Part shown: piece after piece, positions 1-8,714 of the stretch
Layout of the letters: the number at the start of each line of letters is the position of its first letter
How positions within the stretch are numbered: position 1 is the first letter of the stretch
From: Nitrospinota bacterium
GTDB taxonomy: Bacteria > UBA8248
Direction of reading: 5' to 3'
NCBI GenBank assembly: GCA_028820795.1
Contig: JAPPHK010000028.1
Coordinates: 1 to 40,454 of the forward strand
Length of the DNA stretch: 40,454 nucleotides
Program-made: the position numbers and the translations under genes
Notes under the pieces: generated by a model
Databases searched by the model: none
What the model saw: only the letters and a program-made list of their open reading frames with translations
What the model was told of the DNA's origin: nothing

Positions 1-9
1 AGCACGTTC

Positions 10-2085
10 TCAACCGCTGAAACAACTCCCGTCACCCTGCCGCCGAACGTTTACATGTATTTCTTCTGAGATGAACTTCAAATTGTCTAATTCAACAGAT
101 TGATCTCGGAAATCGCTTACGCGAATGTATGGATGTTTTGTCGGATAACCGGCAAACTGTTCTCCCTTTGGGAGCCTCTTTCCTCCTTTAACTTCACACA
201 CCTCCCCCAACGCCACCATCGGCCATTCGGGATCGATCGCTATATGCGGGCGGTAGTTGTCAACCACCGCGCGCGCTCCGTCGATGACCTTCTGGTAGCC
301 CTCGATTTCAGCGATGATCTCTTTTTGAATATCAGGAGGCGGGAGGGGGATTTGGATTTCCGATAATTGTCCTTTAGTAACCCCCTGAATCGTTGAACCT
401 TGACTAACCTTCTTGAAATTTTCGACTTTATCCTTAAGCACATACACGAGATAGTCTGCGTTGATCGTATCTTTTATGATTAGTCCTTGGGAATCCTGGC
501 TAATACAAACATCAAAGTCATTCCTGAATAACTTCCCTAGTCCAACTCTTGTTACTACTATCAGATTCCCCTTAGGGATTAAGTTAGTCGCTGATTCTTT
601 AATGGCTTTCTCTGTGATGTACTTCCGGGGCATCGCGGTCTTGAGGTCCACGATGTCCGCGCTTGTAATCCACGGAATATCTCCATTCCAGTAATCTTCA
701 TTTTTTGTTGATGGCGTACCTCCGCTTAAAATACCGTCGCAAATTTCCCCTAACTCCACCATCGGCCATTTCGTTTTTGAGAGAACTCGATTCTCCCGAT
801 ACCTCTCCCCACTCAGGTTGTACTCCCCGCCCCCTGCAATCTTCTCCTTCTCGACGACTAACCCCAACGTAGGTTCGAAGTCGTCAAGCGATTCCCCCGC
901 CCGCCCGCGTCTCAGATATTCGAGAATTTCCGCCTTCGCCTGCGGCAGGTCGTTTTTATCAATCTCCCGCCGCTGCGCTCCCAGGTCGAAGCCGTCGTTC
1001 TCCACTTTGAAGAAAGCGACATGGCCCGTTTTCCTCGCCAGTGCCCGATCCAAAATAAGAACGGAGGTCTTGACTCCTGCATAGGGGTTGAACACGCCCG
1101 CAGGGAGCGAGACCACGGCGACTAGGCATTCCTCCACCAGCATTTTGCGAAGCTGCTTATAAGCGTTCTGGCTCTGGAAGATGATCCCCTCGGGCACAAT
1201 GATTCCCGCGCGTCCCCCCGGTGTGAGATGCTCGGCCATGTAGTCCACGAAGAGCACTTCGCTTCGTTTGGATTTGACTGAAAAGCCGTTGTGTGGGCGG
1301 ATGCCGCCTTTGGGCGACATGAACGGGGGGTTCGCCAGAATCACGTCTGCGAAATCTTCCCAGCGCTCCTCGCTGGTGAGCGTATCGTACTCGAAAATAT
1401 GCGGGTCCTTGAGCTCGTGGAGATACATGTTCACCAGCGAGAGGCGCACCATGTCGGGCGAAATGTCGTAACCCTTCAAGTTGTCGGCCAGCCGCTTCCT
1501 CTCCTCTGGCGTCAAGGCGCCTCCGCCGTTAGCCTCCGCGTTTGACTTCAGAACGTGCTTGTAGGCGGAGATGAGAAAACCGGCGGTGCCGCAGGCGGGG
1601 TCGAGAATCTTCTCGTCCTTTTGGGGGTCCACTATCCCGACGATGAAGTCGATGATGTGGCGCGGCGTGCGGAACTGGCCGGCATCGCCCTGCGATCCGA
1701 GAACGGACAGCAGGTATTCAAAGGCGTCGCCCAGCCTTTCCGAATGCTCATAGCTGAACTCGTCGATGACCTTGAGAAACATTCGAAGCGTTTCGGGGTC
1801 TCGGTAGGGCAGAAAGGCGTTCTTGAAAATATCCCGAAACAGTGGCGGTATTCCGGGGTTTTCTGACATTTTCGTAATAGCGTCGGCGTAGAGGTTCAGA
1901 GTCTCGAAGCCGCCCAAACCCCCGCGAGTCAGTTTGGGCCACCCGTAGCGGGCGAAATCCCCGCCGAAGAAGCTGCGCTCCCCGCCCAGTTCCTCTATCT
2001 GCGCGTCCATGTCGTCCATGAACTTGTAGATGAGGGCGATGGTGATCTGCTCGACCTGGGACTTGGGGTCGGGAACCTTGCCCAC
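10..2085 (-). CDS. hsdM: Type I restriction-modification methyltransferase HsdM fused to HsdS-like target-recognition domains; C-terminus truncated near contig edge
   Basis: ILDPACGTAGFL (SAM-binding) and NPPF (N6-adenine MTase) motifs; N-terminal VPDPKSQVEQITIALIYKFMDDMD typical of HsdM; C-terminal WPMVELGEICDGILSGGTPSTKN and WPMVALGEVCEVKGGKRLPKG typical of HsdS TRDs. Start may lie upstream: RRRIDTARDIL is conserved-looking in frame but lacks ATG/GTG. Confidence 0.9.
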   Translation of the reverse strand: MGKVPDPKSQVEQITIALIYKFMDDMDAQIEELGGERSFFGGDFARYGWPKLTRGGLGGFETLNLYADAITKMSENPGIPPLFRDIFKNAFLPYRDPETLRMFLKVIDEFSYEHSERLGDAFEYLLSVLGSQGDAGQFRTPRHIIDFIVGIVDPQKDEKILDPACGTAGFLISAYKHVLKSNAEANGGGALTPEERKRLADNLKGYDISPDMVRLSLVNMYLHELKDPHIFEYDTLTSEERWEDFADVILANPPFMSPKGGIRPHNGFSVKSKRSEVLFVDYMAEHLTPGGRAGIIVPEGIIFQSQNAYKQLRKMLVEECLVAVVSLPAGVFNPYAGVKTSVLILDRALARKTGHVAFFKVENDGFDLGAQRREIDKNDLPQAKAEILEYLRRGRAGESLDDFEPTLGLVVEKEKIAGGGEYNLSGERYRENRVLSKTKWPMVELGEICDGILSGGTPSTKNEDYWNGDIPWITSADIVDLKTAMPRKYITEKAIKESATNLIPKGNLIVVTRVGLGKLFRNDFDVCISQDSQGLIIKDTINADYLVYVLKDKVENFKKVSQGSTIQGVTKGQLSEIQIPLPPPDIQKEIIAEIEGYQKVIDGARAVVDNYRPHIAIDPEWPMVALGEVCEVKGGKRLPKGEQFAGYPTKHPYIRVSDFRDQSVELDNLKFISEEIHVNVRRQGDGSCFSG

Positions 2086-2187
2086 GAGGATGTCGCGGGC
2101 GGTGTCGATGCGGCGTCTGGTGTCGGCGTCGAGAATGGGGTTTCTTCCTATGGGAATGATATGATCGATCAGACGTGATTCGGGAAA

Positions 2188-2628
2188 TTACCCGCGAATC
2201 ACGACCTTGCCGGTGATGCCGTTATAATCCATTTGAAAATTTCCGAGAAACGTCCGGCCTATCAGGGCGAAATGCCTTTGCCCGCCGGAAACCAGGTCGA
2301 CCCCGGCAAAAGAGCCGTATTGTATATGATCCAGCGCGGGAATATATATCTGCGCCGCGTGCATATCGGCGACGTAAGCGCCGCCGATTCCAGCCAGATT
2401 TTCGCGATCCACAACCGGCAGTTTCAACTGGGCGGCCAGTTGTTTGTCGATGCAGCTTATCGTCGCTCCGGTATCCACGACGGCATGGATTTGCTGAATC
2501 GAGGGGATGGGAATGCTCCCCTCTTTTCCCGGGTCGAAAGTCGGGTCGAAGCCGACGTCCACCAACAGTGTCGGCCCGTATTTGACCAGATCCTCCCGAT
2601 TGGAGAAGCCGCAATCCGTGCTAAGCAT
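2188..2628 (-). CDS. Retropepsin-like (clan AA) aspartyl protease family protein
   Basis: AVVDTGATISCIDKQLAAQLKLP (D-T-G-A catalytic motif) and C-terminal FALIGRTFLGNFQMDYNGITGKVVI typical of bacterial retropepsin-like proteins. Confidence 0.8.
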   Translation of the reverse strand: MLSTDCGFSNREDLVKYGPTLLVDVGFDPTFDPGKEGSIPIPSIQQIHAVVDTGATISCIDKQLAAQLKLPVVDRENLAGIGGAYVADMHAAQIYIPALDHIQYGSFAGVDLVSGGQRHFALIGRTFLGNFQMDYNGITGKVVIRG

Positions 2629-2863
2629 CTATCGGCCTGTACAATACCGACGCCGGCAAAGATTGCGGCCTCGCGCCGATTTGGCGAATCAGGTAAGGGC
2701 CTGCGCCGAACTTCTTTACCGCCACTTGCGCCGCATCATGAAAACTATCGAAAGTTCCGATAAACTCTTCCTGGTGAAACACAACCCATTTCCCCAGATG
2801 TTGCGCCTCCAGGCGTTCACGCATCTTTTCGAACGCCGCAATGTCATTATCTAATGCGTCCAT
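2621..2863 (-). CDS. Small hypothetical protein (DUF5678-like; GKWVVFHQEEFIGTFDSFHDAAQVA), overlapping the aspartyl protease start
   Basis: ATG start (MDALDNDIAAFEKM) after a G-rich RBS; stop overlaps the downstream protease start by 8 bp, suggesting translational coupling. Confidence 0.65.
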   Translation of the reverse strand: MDALDNDIAAFEKMRERLEAQHLGKWVVFHQEEFIGTFDSFHDAAQVAVKKFGAGPYLIRQIGARPQSLPASVLYRPIDA

Positions 2864-2968
2864 GTCCGCACCCCCCGAAATGGAAAAACGATTTTGTAGA
2901 AGGAAACGCGCCGCGCGCCGCAAATACCAAGACGCGGCTCAACGCCCGCCAAGGCGACCGCTCCCGAA

Positions 2969-3100
2969 TTACGCTGATACAGGGATTTTCCTGTCCGCCG
3001 CTCTGAATATCGTCTTGGTGCTTCGATTCGCAGTTCCGGTCGGGACTTCCATGACATTCCGGGCGGGGCGTCCCCATGATTTGCTCGTGTTCCGGCTCAT
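2969..3100 (-). CDS. Small 43-aa basic hypothetical protein (MSRNTSKSWGRPARNVMEVPTGTANRSTKTIFRAADRKIPVSA)
   Basis: Strong RBS AGGGAGG 8 nt before ATG; same strand as and between hsdR and downstream genes. Confidence 0.4.
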   Translation of the reverse strand: MSRNTSKSWGRPARNVMEVPTGTANRSTKTIFRAADRKIPVSA

Positions 3101-3226
3101 GGTTTGACCTCCCTGAGAATGAGCGTCTCCTGCTGCGAGGGCAGGAGATGACCCACTCTTTATGTCATGGCGCAAATCATTTATCAAACGCCGGCCGGAC
3201 TGCGCCATATCGCGCAGGGAATTCCT

Positions 3227-5779
3227 CTAAGGATATGGCGCAAACTTGTTCAAAGAAACGTAATCCTTGACGTAGTTCGGGATGAGAGCGCGATACTTCT
3301 CCGGCACGTTGCGCAAGTCGTCGAGTGAAAAAGCGGAGTTCGTGACGAGTTCGTTGTACCGCCTCTCGTCGATGACGGATCGAAGCCTGTCGCTCGTGAG
3401 ATACGCCTCGAAATAATTCCGAACCGCCGGAATGGCACTCGCTTCATCTGTTTCGTGCTCGGCGAGGAATTTGGCGAATTCCTCCTCCAGCAGGTCTCGC
3501 TTCGACTTGAACTCGGGGATGAGGCCGAAGACTTTCTCCAGAATCTCGCGCAGGGTGAGGCGGCGGTCCGCGTCGACGGCCTTGCGCAGCTTGTCGAGGT
3601 TGTAAAAATCCTCGGGCTTGTCGAACACTTCCCGGTTCACATGGTCGAGCACGCGCTCCCACTCACCGGCCCGGACGGCGGCGGCGATGGACGCATCCCC
3701 CTGAACGGTATCGCGGAACCTGTCGAAGAGCATGCGGTCGACCTTCATGCCCCGATATCCGATGGGCACTTCCTTTACCCCCGCGAGAATGTCCTCGCCC
3801 GTATACTCGTAAACGCCTCCTGTCGGAGTCGGCCCGTCGCCCTCACCGGGATCGTCCCCGCCCCGCCCGCGGCTTTGCGGCAGCTTCAGCACTTGCTCGT
3901 AGTCGTATTCGGTCTCGAAGTATTCATAGTTGCCGAAGAAATCGAAGAGCATGAACGTGGTCTTCTTCGTTTCATCCGATTCGGGAAAATCCCGCAAGAG
4001 CCGCTCGTCAATGATCTCCCGCCTGAAATCGTGCGTGCGCGTGCCGCGCCCTTTTATCTGCACGAAATCGGTGGGCGAGAAGATGGGGCGAATCAGGCCG
4101 AGGTTCAAAACGTCGGTGCAGTCGTAGCCCGTCGTCATCATCCCCACCGTCACGCAGACGCGGGCCTTGCTCGTGCGGTAACCATCCAGAAAGTTGGCCG
4201 AACCGAGCAGGTTGTTGTTCGAGAAATTGATGGTGAATTGCTGGGCGTCTGCGACCTGGGAGGTCACCTGCACGGCGAAGTCGGACTGGTACTTGCCCGG
4301 AAACATCCTGTCGGCGATCTCGTTCAATATCTGCGCGAGCTTGGCCGCGTGGTTCTGGCTTACGGCGAAGACGATGGCCTTTCCAACTTCCCCGCTCACG
4401 GGATCGCGCAGGGCCTTCTCCAGAAAGGTCTTGCAGAAAAGCTGGTTGGTCGCTTCGGAATAGAAGCGTTTTTCGAACTCGCGCTTCTTGTAGATTTCCT
4501 CCCATTCCTCGCCCTCATCGTCGGCGAACGCGGCGACGAAGCCCTGCTCCGAGAGAAGCTGCGTGGTAACGTCCGTGCGTGCGTCCATCACGGTCGCGTT
4601 GATCAGGTATCCGTCCCTCACGCCGTCGAGCAGCGAATAATGAAAAGTGGGCCGATCGATCTCGCAGCCGAAGGTGTGGTAGGTGTCTCGTTGCAGGCGG
4701 CGTTCCACCGCGCGCGGGTCGCGTATGGTCGCGTCGATCTCGTCGAAGTTCTTGAGGTAGGCGCGGGGCGTCGCCGTGAGGCCCAGCTTGCTGCCCACGA
4801 AGAAATCGAAAACCGCGCGCGCGTTGCCGCTTATCGAACGGTGCGCCTCGTCCGAAATCACCAGGTCGAAGTCCGTCGGTGAAAAAAGGCGCTCGTATTT
4901 GTCGTCGAACTGGAAGGATTGCACGGTGGTAACGACGATCTCGGCGCGCCGCCAGTCGTCGGGGTTGTGTTTGTAGACGACGGTGTCGTAGTCATTCGAG
5001 AGCAATTCCCTGAAGGCCTTGAACGCCTGCTCTTCGAGTTCGAGCCTGTCCACCAGGAAGAGCACGCGGCGGGCGTTGCCCGTGCGCAGAAACAGCTTGA
5101 TGATGGCGGCGGCGGTGAGCGTCTTGCCCGTGCCGGTCGCCATCTCGAACAGGAAGCGGTCGCTCCCTTCTCGCACCGCCTTTTGCAGCGCGTGGACAGC
5201 CCGCAGTTGATAGGGACGCAAAAAACGCAGCTTGTTGGCCCGGATGAATTCTTCGCGCTCGTGAGCGTTCTTCCAGGCGGCCTCCTTGGCGTAGTTCGGC
5301 CGCTGGGTGAGGACGATGTAGTCATCGCCGACTCGTTCGTCGATTAGTACCTGCGGATTGGGGGAAAACTCCCGGCGGGCGGATGCCGAGCCCGGCGCCG
5401 GAAAATCAGGAATGGAGTGAGGGTTTCCGTGTTCCAGATCCCAGAAGTAGTGACGGTTGCCGTTCGAGAGAATGACGAAGCGGCAGTTCTGAGAACGCGC
5501 GTATCTTCGGGCCTGCTCCTTGCCGACGAGCGGGTCCTTATCTTCCGACTTCGCCTCCAGGACGATGAAGGGGAATCCCGCCTCATCGAGCAGTAAAAAG
5601 TCGATAAAGCCTCTGGATGTTCGCTCGAAGTCATCGCCCAAAGCGTCAAGGTCCGCCGCCTTGATGGTGACGCTCGGCTCCAGGCAGATGTTGGCGGGCT
5701 TTCCGTCTTCGGCGAAGAAACGCCAGCCCGCCTCTTCGAGCAGCCTGTTTATCTTGACGCGCGCAGCCGCCTCGCTCAT
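3227..5779 (-). CDS. hsdR: Type I restriction enzyme R subunit HsdR (EcoEI-like; DEAD/DEAH translocase)
   Basis: FEMATGTGKTLTAAA (Walker A), VISDEAHRS (motif II), LGLTATPRAYLKNFDE, FVQIKGRGTRTHDF (motif VI); N-terminal nuclease-like FPFIVLEAKSEDKDPLVGKEQARRYA. Confidence 0.95.
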   Translation of the reverse strand: MSEAAARVKINRLLEEAGWRFFAEDGKPANICLEPSVTIKAADLDALGDDFERTSRGFIDFLLLDEAGFPFIVLEAKSEDKDPLVGKEQARRYARSQNCRFVILSNGNRHYFWDLEHGNPHSIPDFPAPGSASARREFSPNPQVLIDERVGDDYIVLTQRPNYAKEAAWKNAHEREEFIRANKLRFLRPYQLRAVHALQKAVREGSDRFLFEMATGTGKTLTAAAIIKLFLRTGNARRVLFLVDRLELEEQAFKAFRELLSNDYDTVVYKHNPDDWRRAEIVVTTVQSFQFDDKYERLFSPTDFDLVISDEAHRSISGNARAVFDFFVGSKLGLTATPRAYLKNFDEIDATIRDPRAVERRLQRDTYHTFGCEIDRPTFHYSLLDGVRDGYLINATVMDARTDVTTQLLSEQGFVAAFADDEGEEWEEIYKKREFEKRFYSEATNQLFCKTFLEKALRDPVSGEVGKAIVFAVSQNHAAKLAQILNEIADRMFPGKYQSDFAVQVTSQVADAQQFTINFSNNNLLGSANFLDGYRTSKARVCVTVGMMTTGYDCTDVLNLGLIRPIFSPTDFVQIKGRGTRTHDFRREIIDERLLRDFPESDETKKTTFMLFDFFGNYEYFETEYDYEQVLKLPQSRGRGGDDPGEGDGPTPTGGVYEYTGEDILAGVKEVPIGYRGMKVDRMLFDRFRDTVQGDASIAAAVRAGEWERVLDHVNREVFDKPEDFYNLDKLRKAVDADRRLTLREILEKVFGLIPEFKSKRDLLEEEFAKFLAEHETDEASAIPAVRNYFEAYLTSDRLRSVIDERRYNELVTNSAFSLDDLRNVPEKYRALIPNYVKDYVSLNKFAPYP

Positions 5780-5932
5780 CGGGTCCTATTCCTCGTGATA
5801 TAAATCTATTATTCAGGTCCTGCTTGTTTTATCCCCTTCACCACACGAGGGCAAGCTTCATCAATCGGAACGAACTCCCCCTCAGGGGAAGTCCCGACCC
5901 CCTCATCAACCGGCAGTCTCGCCCCATTTCAA

Positions 5933-6109
5933 TGATAAGAAACGGTTTCTGTCTCCACCTCACGCCCCGCGTAAGGAAACCCGTAAACGACAAAATCCGC
6001 CTGCTCGTCACAGGCGGGCCTGAAGAACGCTTACCCTGAAGATACTCGCCCCGAATCGATATCCCTCGAAAGTTTCATCGGCGACGTGAGGCTCCTGAAC
6101 TTCCGGTAG
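5933..6109 (+). repeat. Copy 1 of a ~178-bp dispersed element with coding-like divergence and an invariant hairpin
   Basis: About 85% alignable to 12645-12822, including an identical 32-nt block aacgacaaaatccgcctgctcgtcacaggcgg. Confidence 0.8.
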
Positions 6110-6133
6110 TTTCCTCCCTTGACGTCGCTCAAT

Positions 6134-6158
6134 AATATGGTCTATACTAGACTATATT
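6134..6158. promoter_or_regulatory. Imperfect palindrome upstream of toxin-antitoxin pair; candidate autoregulatory operator
   Basis: aatatgGTCTAtacTAGACtatatt, 10 of 12 base pairs symmetric, ends 18 nt before the antitoxin ATG. Confidence 0.5.
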
Positions 6159-6176
6159 TACTCGCTTGAGGGAGCC

Positions 6177-6461
6177 ATGGCCGAACAACATCCCGAACCC
6201 CGCCGCGTCTGGACCGTCGCCGAGGCCAAGGCGCGTCTGTCCGAAGTGTTGCGCCGCGCCGAGGAGGAGGGGCCGCAGCACATCGGCAGGAGGCGGCCCT
6301 TCGTGGTCGTGCCCGCCGAGGCGTGGGACGCGAAAAACCCGCCCCGCAAGCCCATGGGGCAGTGGCTGGTCGAGAACATGCCGCGCGGCGCGAACCTGGA
6401 GATCCCGGCAACGAGAAGTTCCCGGAGAGAGACCCCCTTCGCCGATGAAGAGGCCGAATGA
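6177..6461 (+). CDS. Type II antitoxin, Phd/YefM family
   Basis: RRVWTVAEAKARLSEVLRRAEEEGPQHIGRRRPFVVVPAEAWDA matches the Phd/YefM fold pattern; overlaps downstream PIN toxin. Confidence 0.85.
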   Translation: MAEQHPEPRRVWTVAEAKARLSEVLRRAEEEGPQHIGRRRPFVVVPAEAWDAKNPPRKPMGQWLVENMPRGANLEIPATRSSRRETPFADEEAE

Positions 6462-6877
6462 GCGGGTTCCTCCTCGACACCAACGTCATTTCGGAGTTGA
6501 CGAGGGACGCGCCGCATTCGCGGGTGACGGCGTTCCTCGCAGGCGCTGAGGACCTGTGGCTCTCCGCCGTCGTACTGCACGAGCTGGATTTCGGCGTGGC
6601 GCTGCTGCCGCCCGGCCACCGCCGCGAGGGAATCCGCGCGACATTGTCCGCATTCACCTCGGAATATGAGGATCGGGTTCTGCCCGTGGGGCGGCCCGAA
6701 GCCGCCCGGGGCGCGGCCTTGAGGGCGCGGGCGCATCGGGCGGGCCGCGTGCTGGATATGGGGGACGCGCTGATCGCGGGGACGGCCGCGGCGCACGACC
6801 TTGCGATCGCGACGAGAAACGTCCGGGATTTCGACGGCCTCGAACTCGACGTCGTGAACCCCTGGGACGCGCCGTAG
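6458..6877 (+). CDS. vapC: PIN-domain toxin, VapC/FitB family
   Basis: MSGFLLDTNVISEL, LHELDFGV, DMGDALIAGTAAAHDLAIATRNVRDF: the acidic residues of the PIN domain; ATGA-type overlap with antitoxin. Confidence 0.9.
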   Translation: MSGFLLDTNVISELTRDAPHSRVTAFLAGAEDLWLSAVVLHELDFGVALLPPGHRREGIRATLSAFTSEYEDRVLPVGRPEAARGAALRARAHRAGRVLDMGDALIAGTAAAHDLAIATRNVRDFDGLELDVVNPWDAP

Positions 6878-6983
6878 GCCGCTTCACCGGATCGGAAGTC
6901 GAGGCGGCCGCTTTGTGGCCCCGAACCCTCCTTGTCGGGGTTGGTGAAAAACCTCCCCAAAGCGTTGAGGATGCGAGGGTTTT

Positions 6984-7007
6984 GTAGGGGCCGCATATAT
7001 GCGGCCC
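6984..7007. repeat. Palindromic repeat, TGTAGGG family (core GGGCCGCATATATGCGGCCC)
   Basis: Perfect 20-bp palindrome at 6988-7007 with TGTA 5' flank. Confidence 0.8.
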
Positions 7008-7039
7008 GTGTCGGATGGCGAAAAATTCAGGGTCGCATA

Positions 7040-7065
7040 TATGTCGGACATATATGTCCGACATA
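7040..7065. repeat. 26-bp perfect palindrome TATGTCGGACATATATGTCCGACATA
   Basis: Read directly from sequence; intergenic between vapC and tauA. Confidence 0.85.
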
Positions 7066-7293
7066 CAACAGAAACGGCAATGGTGCCGGAATGACGGCGG
7101 TGGTCAATTCGGAACGAGGAGGTTCTTTTTCAACAACCCCCTCAAGGGGGGAGTGGTTCTTCGTTCTTCATTCGTCGCCAATGACCCGCAAGAGGGAGAG
7201 CCGTTTCATCCACGTATGACCGTTGAGAAATCTATTGCCGGTTGTTGGGAGACTAAATCAACAGTCCTGATAATGCAGGAATCGTTCAGCAGC

Positions 7294-7333
7294 AATACCG
7301 CTTTCGCCTTTGCACATTTCCCGGATGACAACC
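7294..7333 (+). repeat. Direct repeat copy 1 flanking the tau operon
   Basis: aataccgctttcg...atttcccggatgacaacc; 34 of 40 positions match 10605-10644. Confidence 0.7.
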
Positions 7334-7610
7334 TCGCCTCGAAACCCCTCAAAGACTCACAAATCATTCCATACAAGAGCCGGGCAAAATTCACGATCCT
7401 CATATGATTCGATCCCGACCGAGGAAAAAGGATGTGACCAAATCGAAAAATATACAGGGCGGATTCGCGTATCGCCCGGCTTGAGTCGTGTGCGCATTCA
7501 TTCTCCGCGCCTTTCGTGGCTCCGCATACGGTGTGGCGGACGGCGGGACAACCTGATACGATTACCGGATAATTCGCGACCAATCTCAAACGGGTATAGG
7601 AGACAAAACC

Positions 7611-8609
7611 ATGAAATCACGTCTGCGCAAAACCATTCTGGCGCTCGCCGTAGCTTCGCTCGGTCTTGCCGGCGGCGCGCAAGCGGCCGACGTCACCATC
7701 GGCTATCAGCTCCTTTACGGTCCGTGGAAGGCGAAGATGAAGGAAATCCGGGCGAAGGGCCTTGGCGGCAAGAGCATCGAATTCGTGAAATTCACGTCCG
7801 GGACCGAGGTCATCAACGCGATGGCGTCGGGTTCGGTGGACATATCCCTCAGCGGATCCTCGCCGACGGCGGCGGGCTACAGCCGGGGCGTCGACCTCCA
7901 CGTCATCTACGTCTACGACAACATCAACGACGCCGAAGCGCTGGTCGTGGACGAATCGATCACGGCGCCTCAGGATCTCAAGGGCAAGACGATCGCGGTG
8001 CCCTTCGTTTCCACCACCCACTTCCACATGATGTTCGCCCTGGAGCAGTTCAACATCTCTCCCCGGGCGCTCAAGGTCATCGACATGTCGCCGCCGGACA
8101 TGATCGCGGCCTGGGAACGCGGCGACATCAACGGCGGTTTCGTCTGGGACCCCGCACTCGGGCGCATGAAGAAGAAAGGACGCGTGCTCATCACCTCCGG
8201 CGATCTCAGCAACTGGGGGAAGGCGACTTTCGATGCGATGCTCGCGCACAAGAGTTTCACGAAGAAAAACCCCAAATTCGCCTGCCAGTGGGTGAAGATG
8301 GTGGCGACGGCCGATGCGCACTATCGCGCCAACCCGGGCGAATACGGCCCCGGCACCGCGAACGCGAAGGCGATCGCCGCTTCGGTGGCCGGCGACGAGT
8401 CCCAGGTCGGCGGCGTGCTCGCCCTCTACGGCTATCCGTCGCTGAAGGAGCAGATTTCGGCGACCTGGCTCGGCGGCGGCGTGCAGAAAGCGCTGCGAGC
8501 GACTTCGGAGTTCCTCAAGTCCCAGGGCAAGCTCGACAAGGTGCTCAAGAGTTACGCGGATTCCGCGACGCCGAGATTCGCGAAAATGGCCATGGAAGGC
8601 GGCTGCTAG
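7611..8609 (+). CDS. tauA: Taurine/sulfonate-type ABC transporter periplasmic substrate-binding protein
   Basis: Signal peptide MKSRLRKTILALAVASLGLAGGAQA; GSVDISLSGSSPTAAGYSRG, DLKGKTIAVPFVSTTHFHMMFAL, IDMSPPDMIAAWERGDINGGFVWDPAL closely follow the TauA pattern. Confidence 0.85.
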   Translation: MKSRLRKTILALAVASLGLAGGAQAADVTIGYQLLYGPWKAKMKEIRAKGLGGKSIEFVKFTSGTEVINAMASGSVDISLSGSSPTAAGYSRGVDLHVIYVYDNINDAEALVVDESITAPQDLKGKTIAVPFVSTTHFHMMFALEQFNISPRALKVIDMSPPDMIAAWERGDINGGFVWDPALGRMKKKGRVLITSGDLSNWGKATFDAMLAHKSFTKKNPKFACQWVKMVATADAHYRANPGEYGPGTANAKAIAASVAGDESQVGGVLALYGYPSLKEQISATWLGGGVQKALRATSEFLKSQGKLDKVLKSYADSATPRFAKMAMEGGC

Positions 8610-8714
8610 ACGCCGCGGGGCACGGGCTACCGACCCCGGGGCGTCCCGCGGAGGCGGTATGACGGCGCAGCCTTCGCGGCCAACCCGGGGCCGATCCCGG
8701 ATCGGAGCAAGCCA

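Noticed and set aside
2175-2202. Rho-independent terminator after the aspartyl protease (GTGATTCG...CGAATCAC)
   Set aside because: The stem is interrupted and has no following T-tract; hsdM continues on the same strand ~100 bp later.
3455-4882. 475-aa ORF opposite hsdR
   Set aside because: Antisense shadow of HsdR; no recognisable motifs.
5987-6109. Selenocysteine (UGA) readthrough in the 178-bp element
   Set aside because: The equivalent stop in copy 1 is TAA and no conserved frame continues upstream of the stop.
7310-8662. 450-aa ORF overlapping tauA in another frame
   Set aside because: Low-complexity Arg/His-rich frame; the TauA frame has a signal peptide and family motifs.
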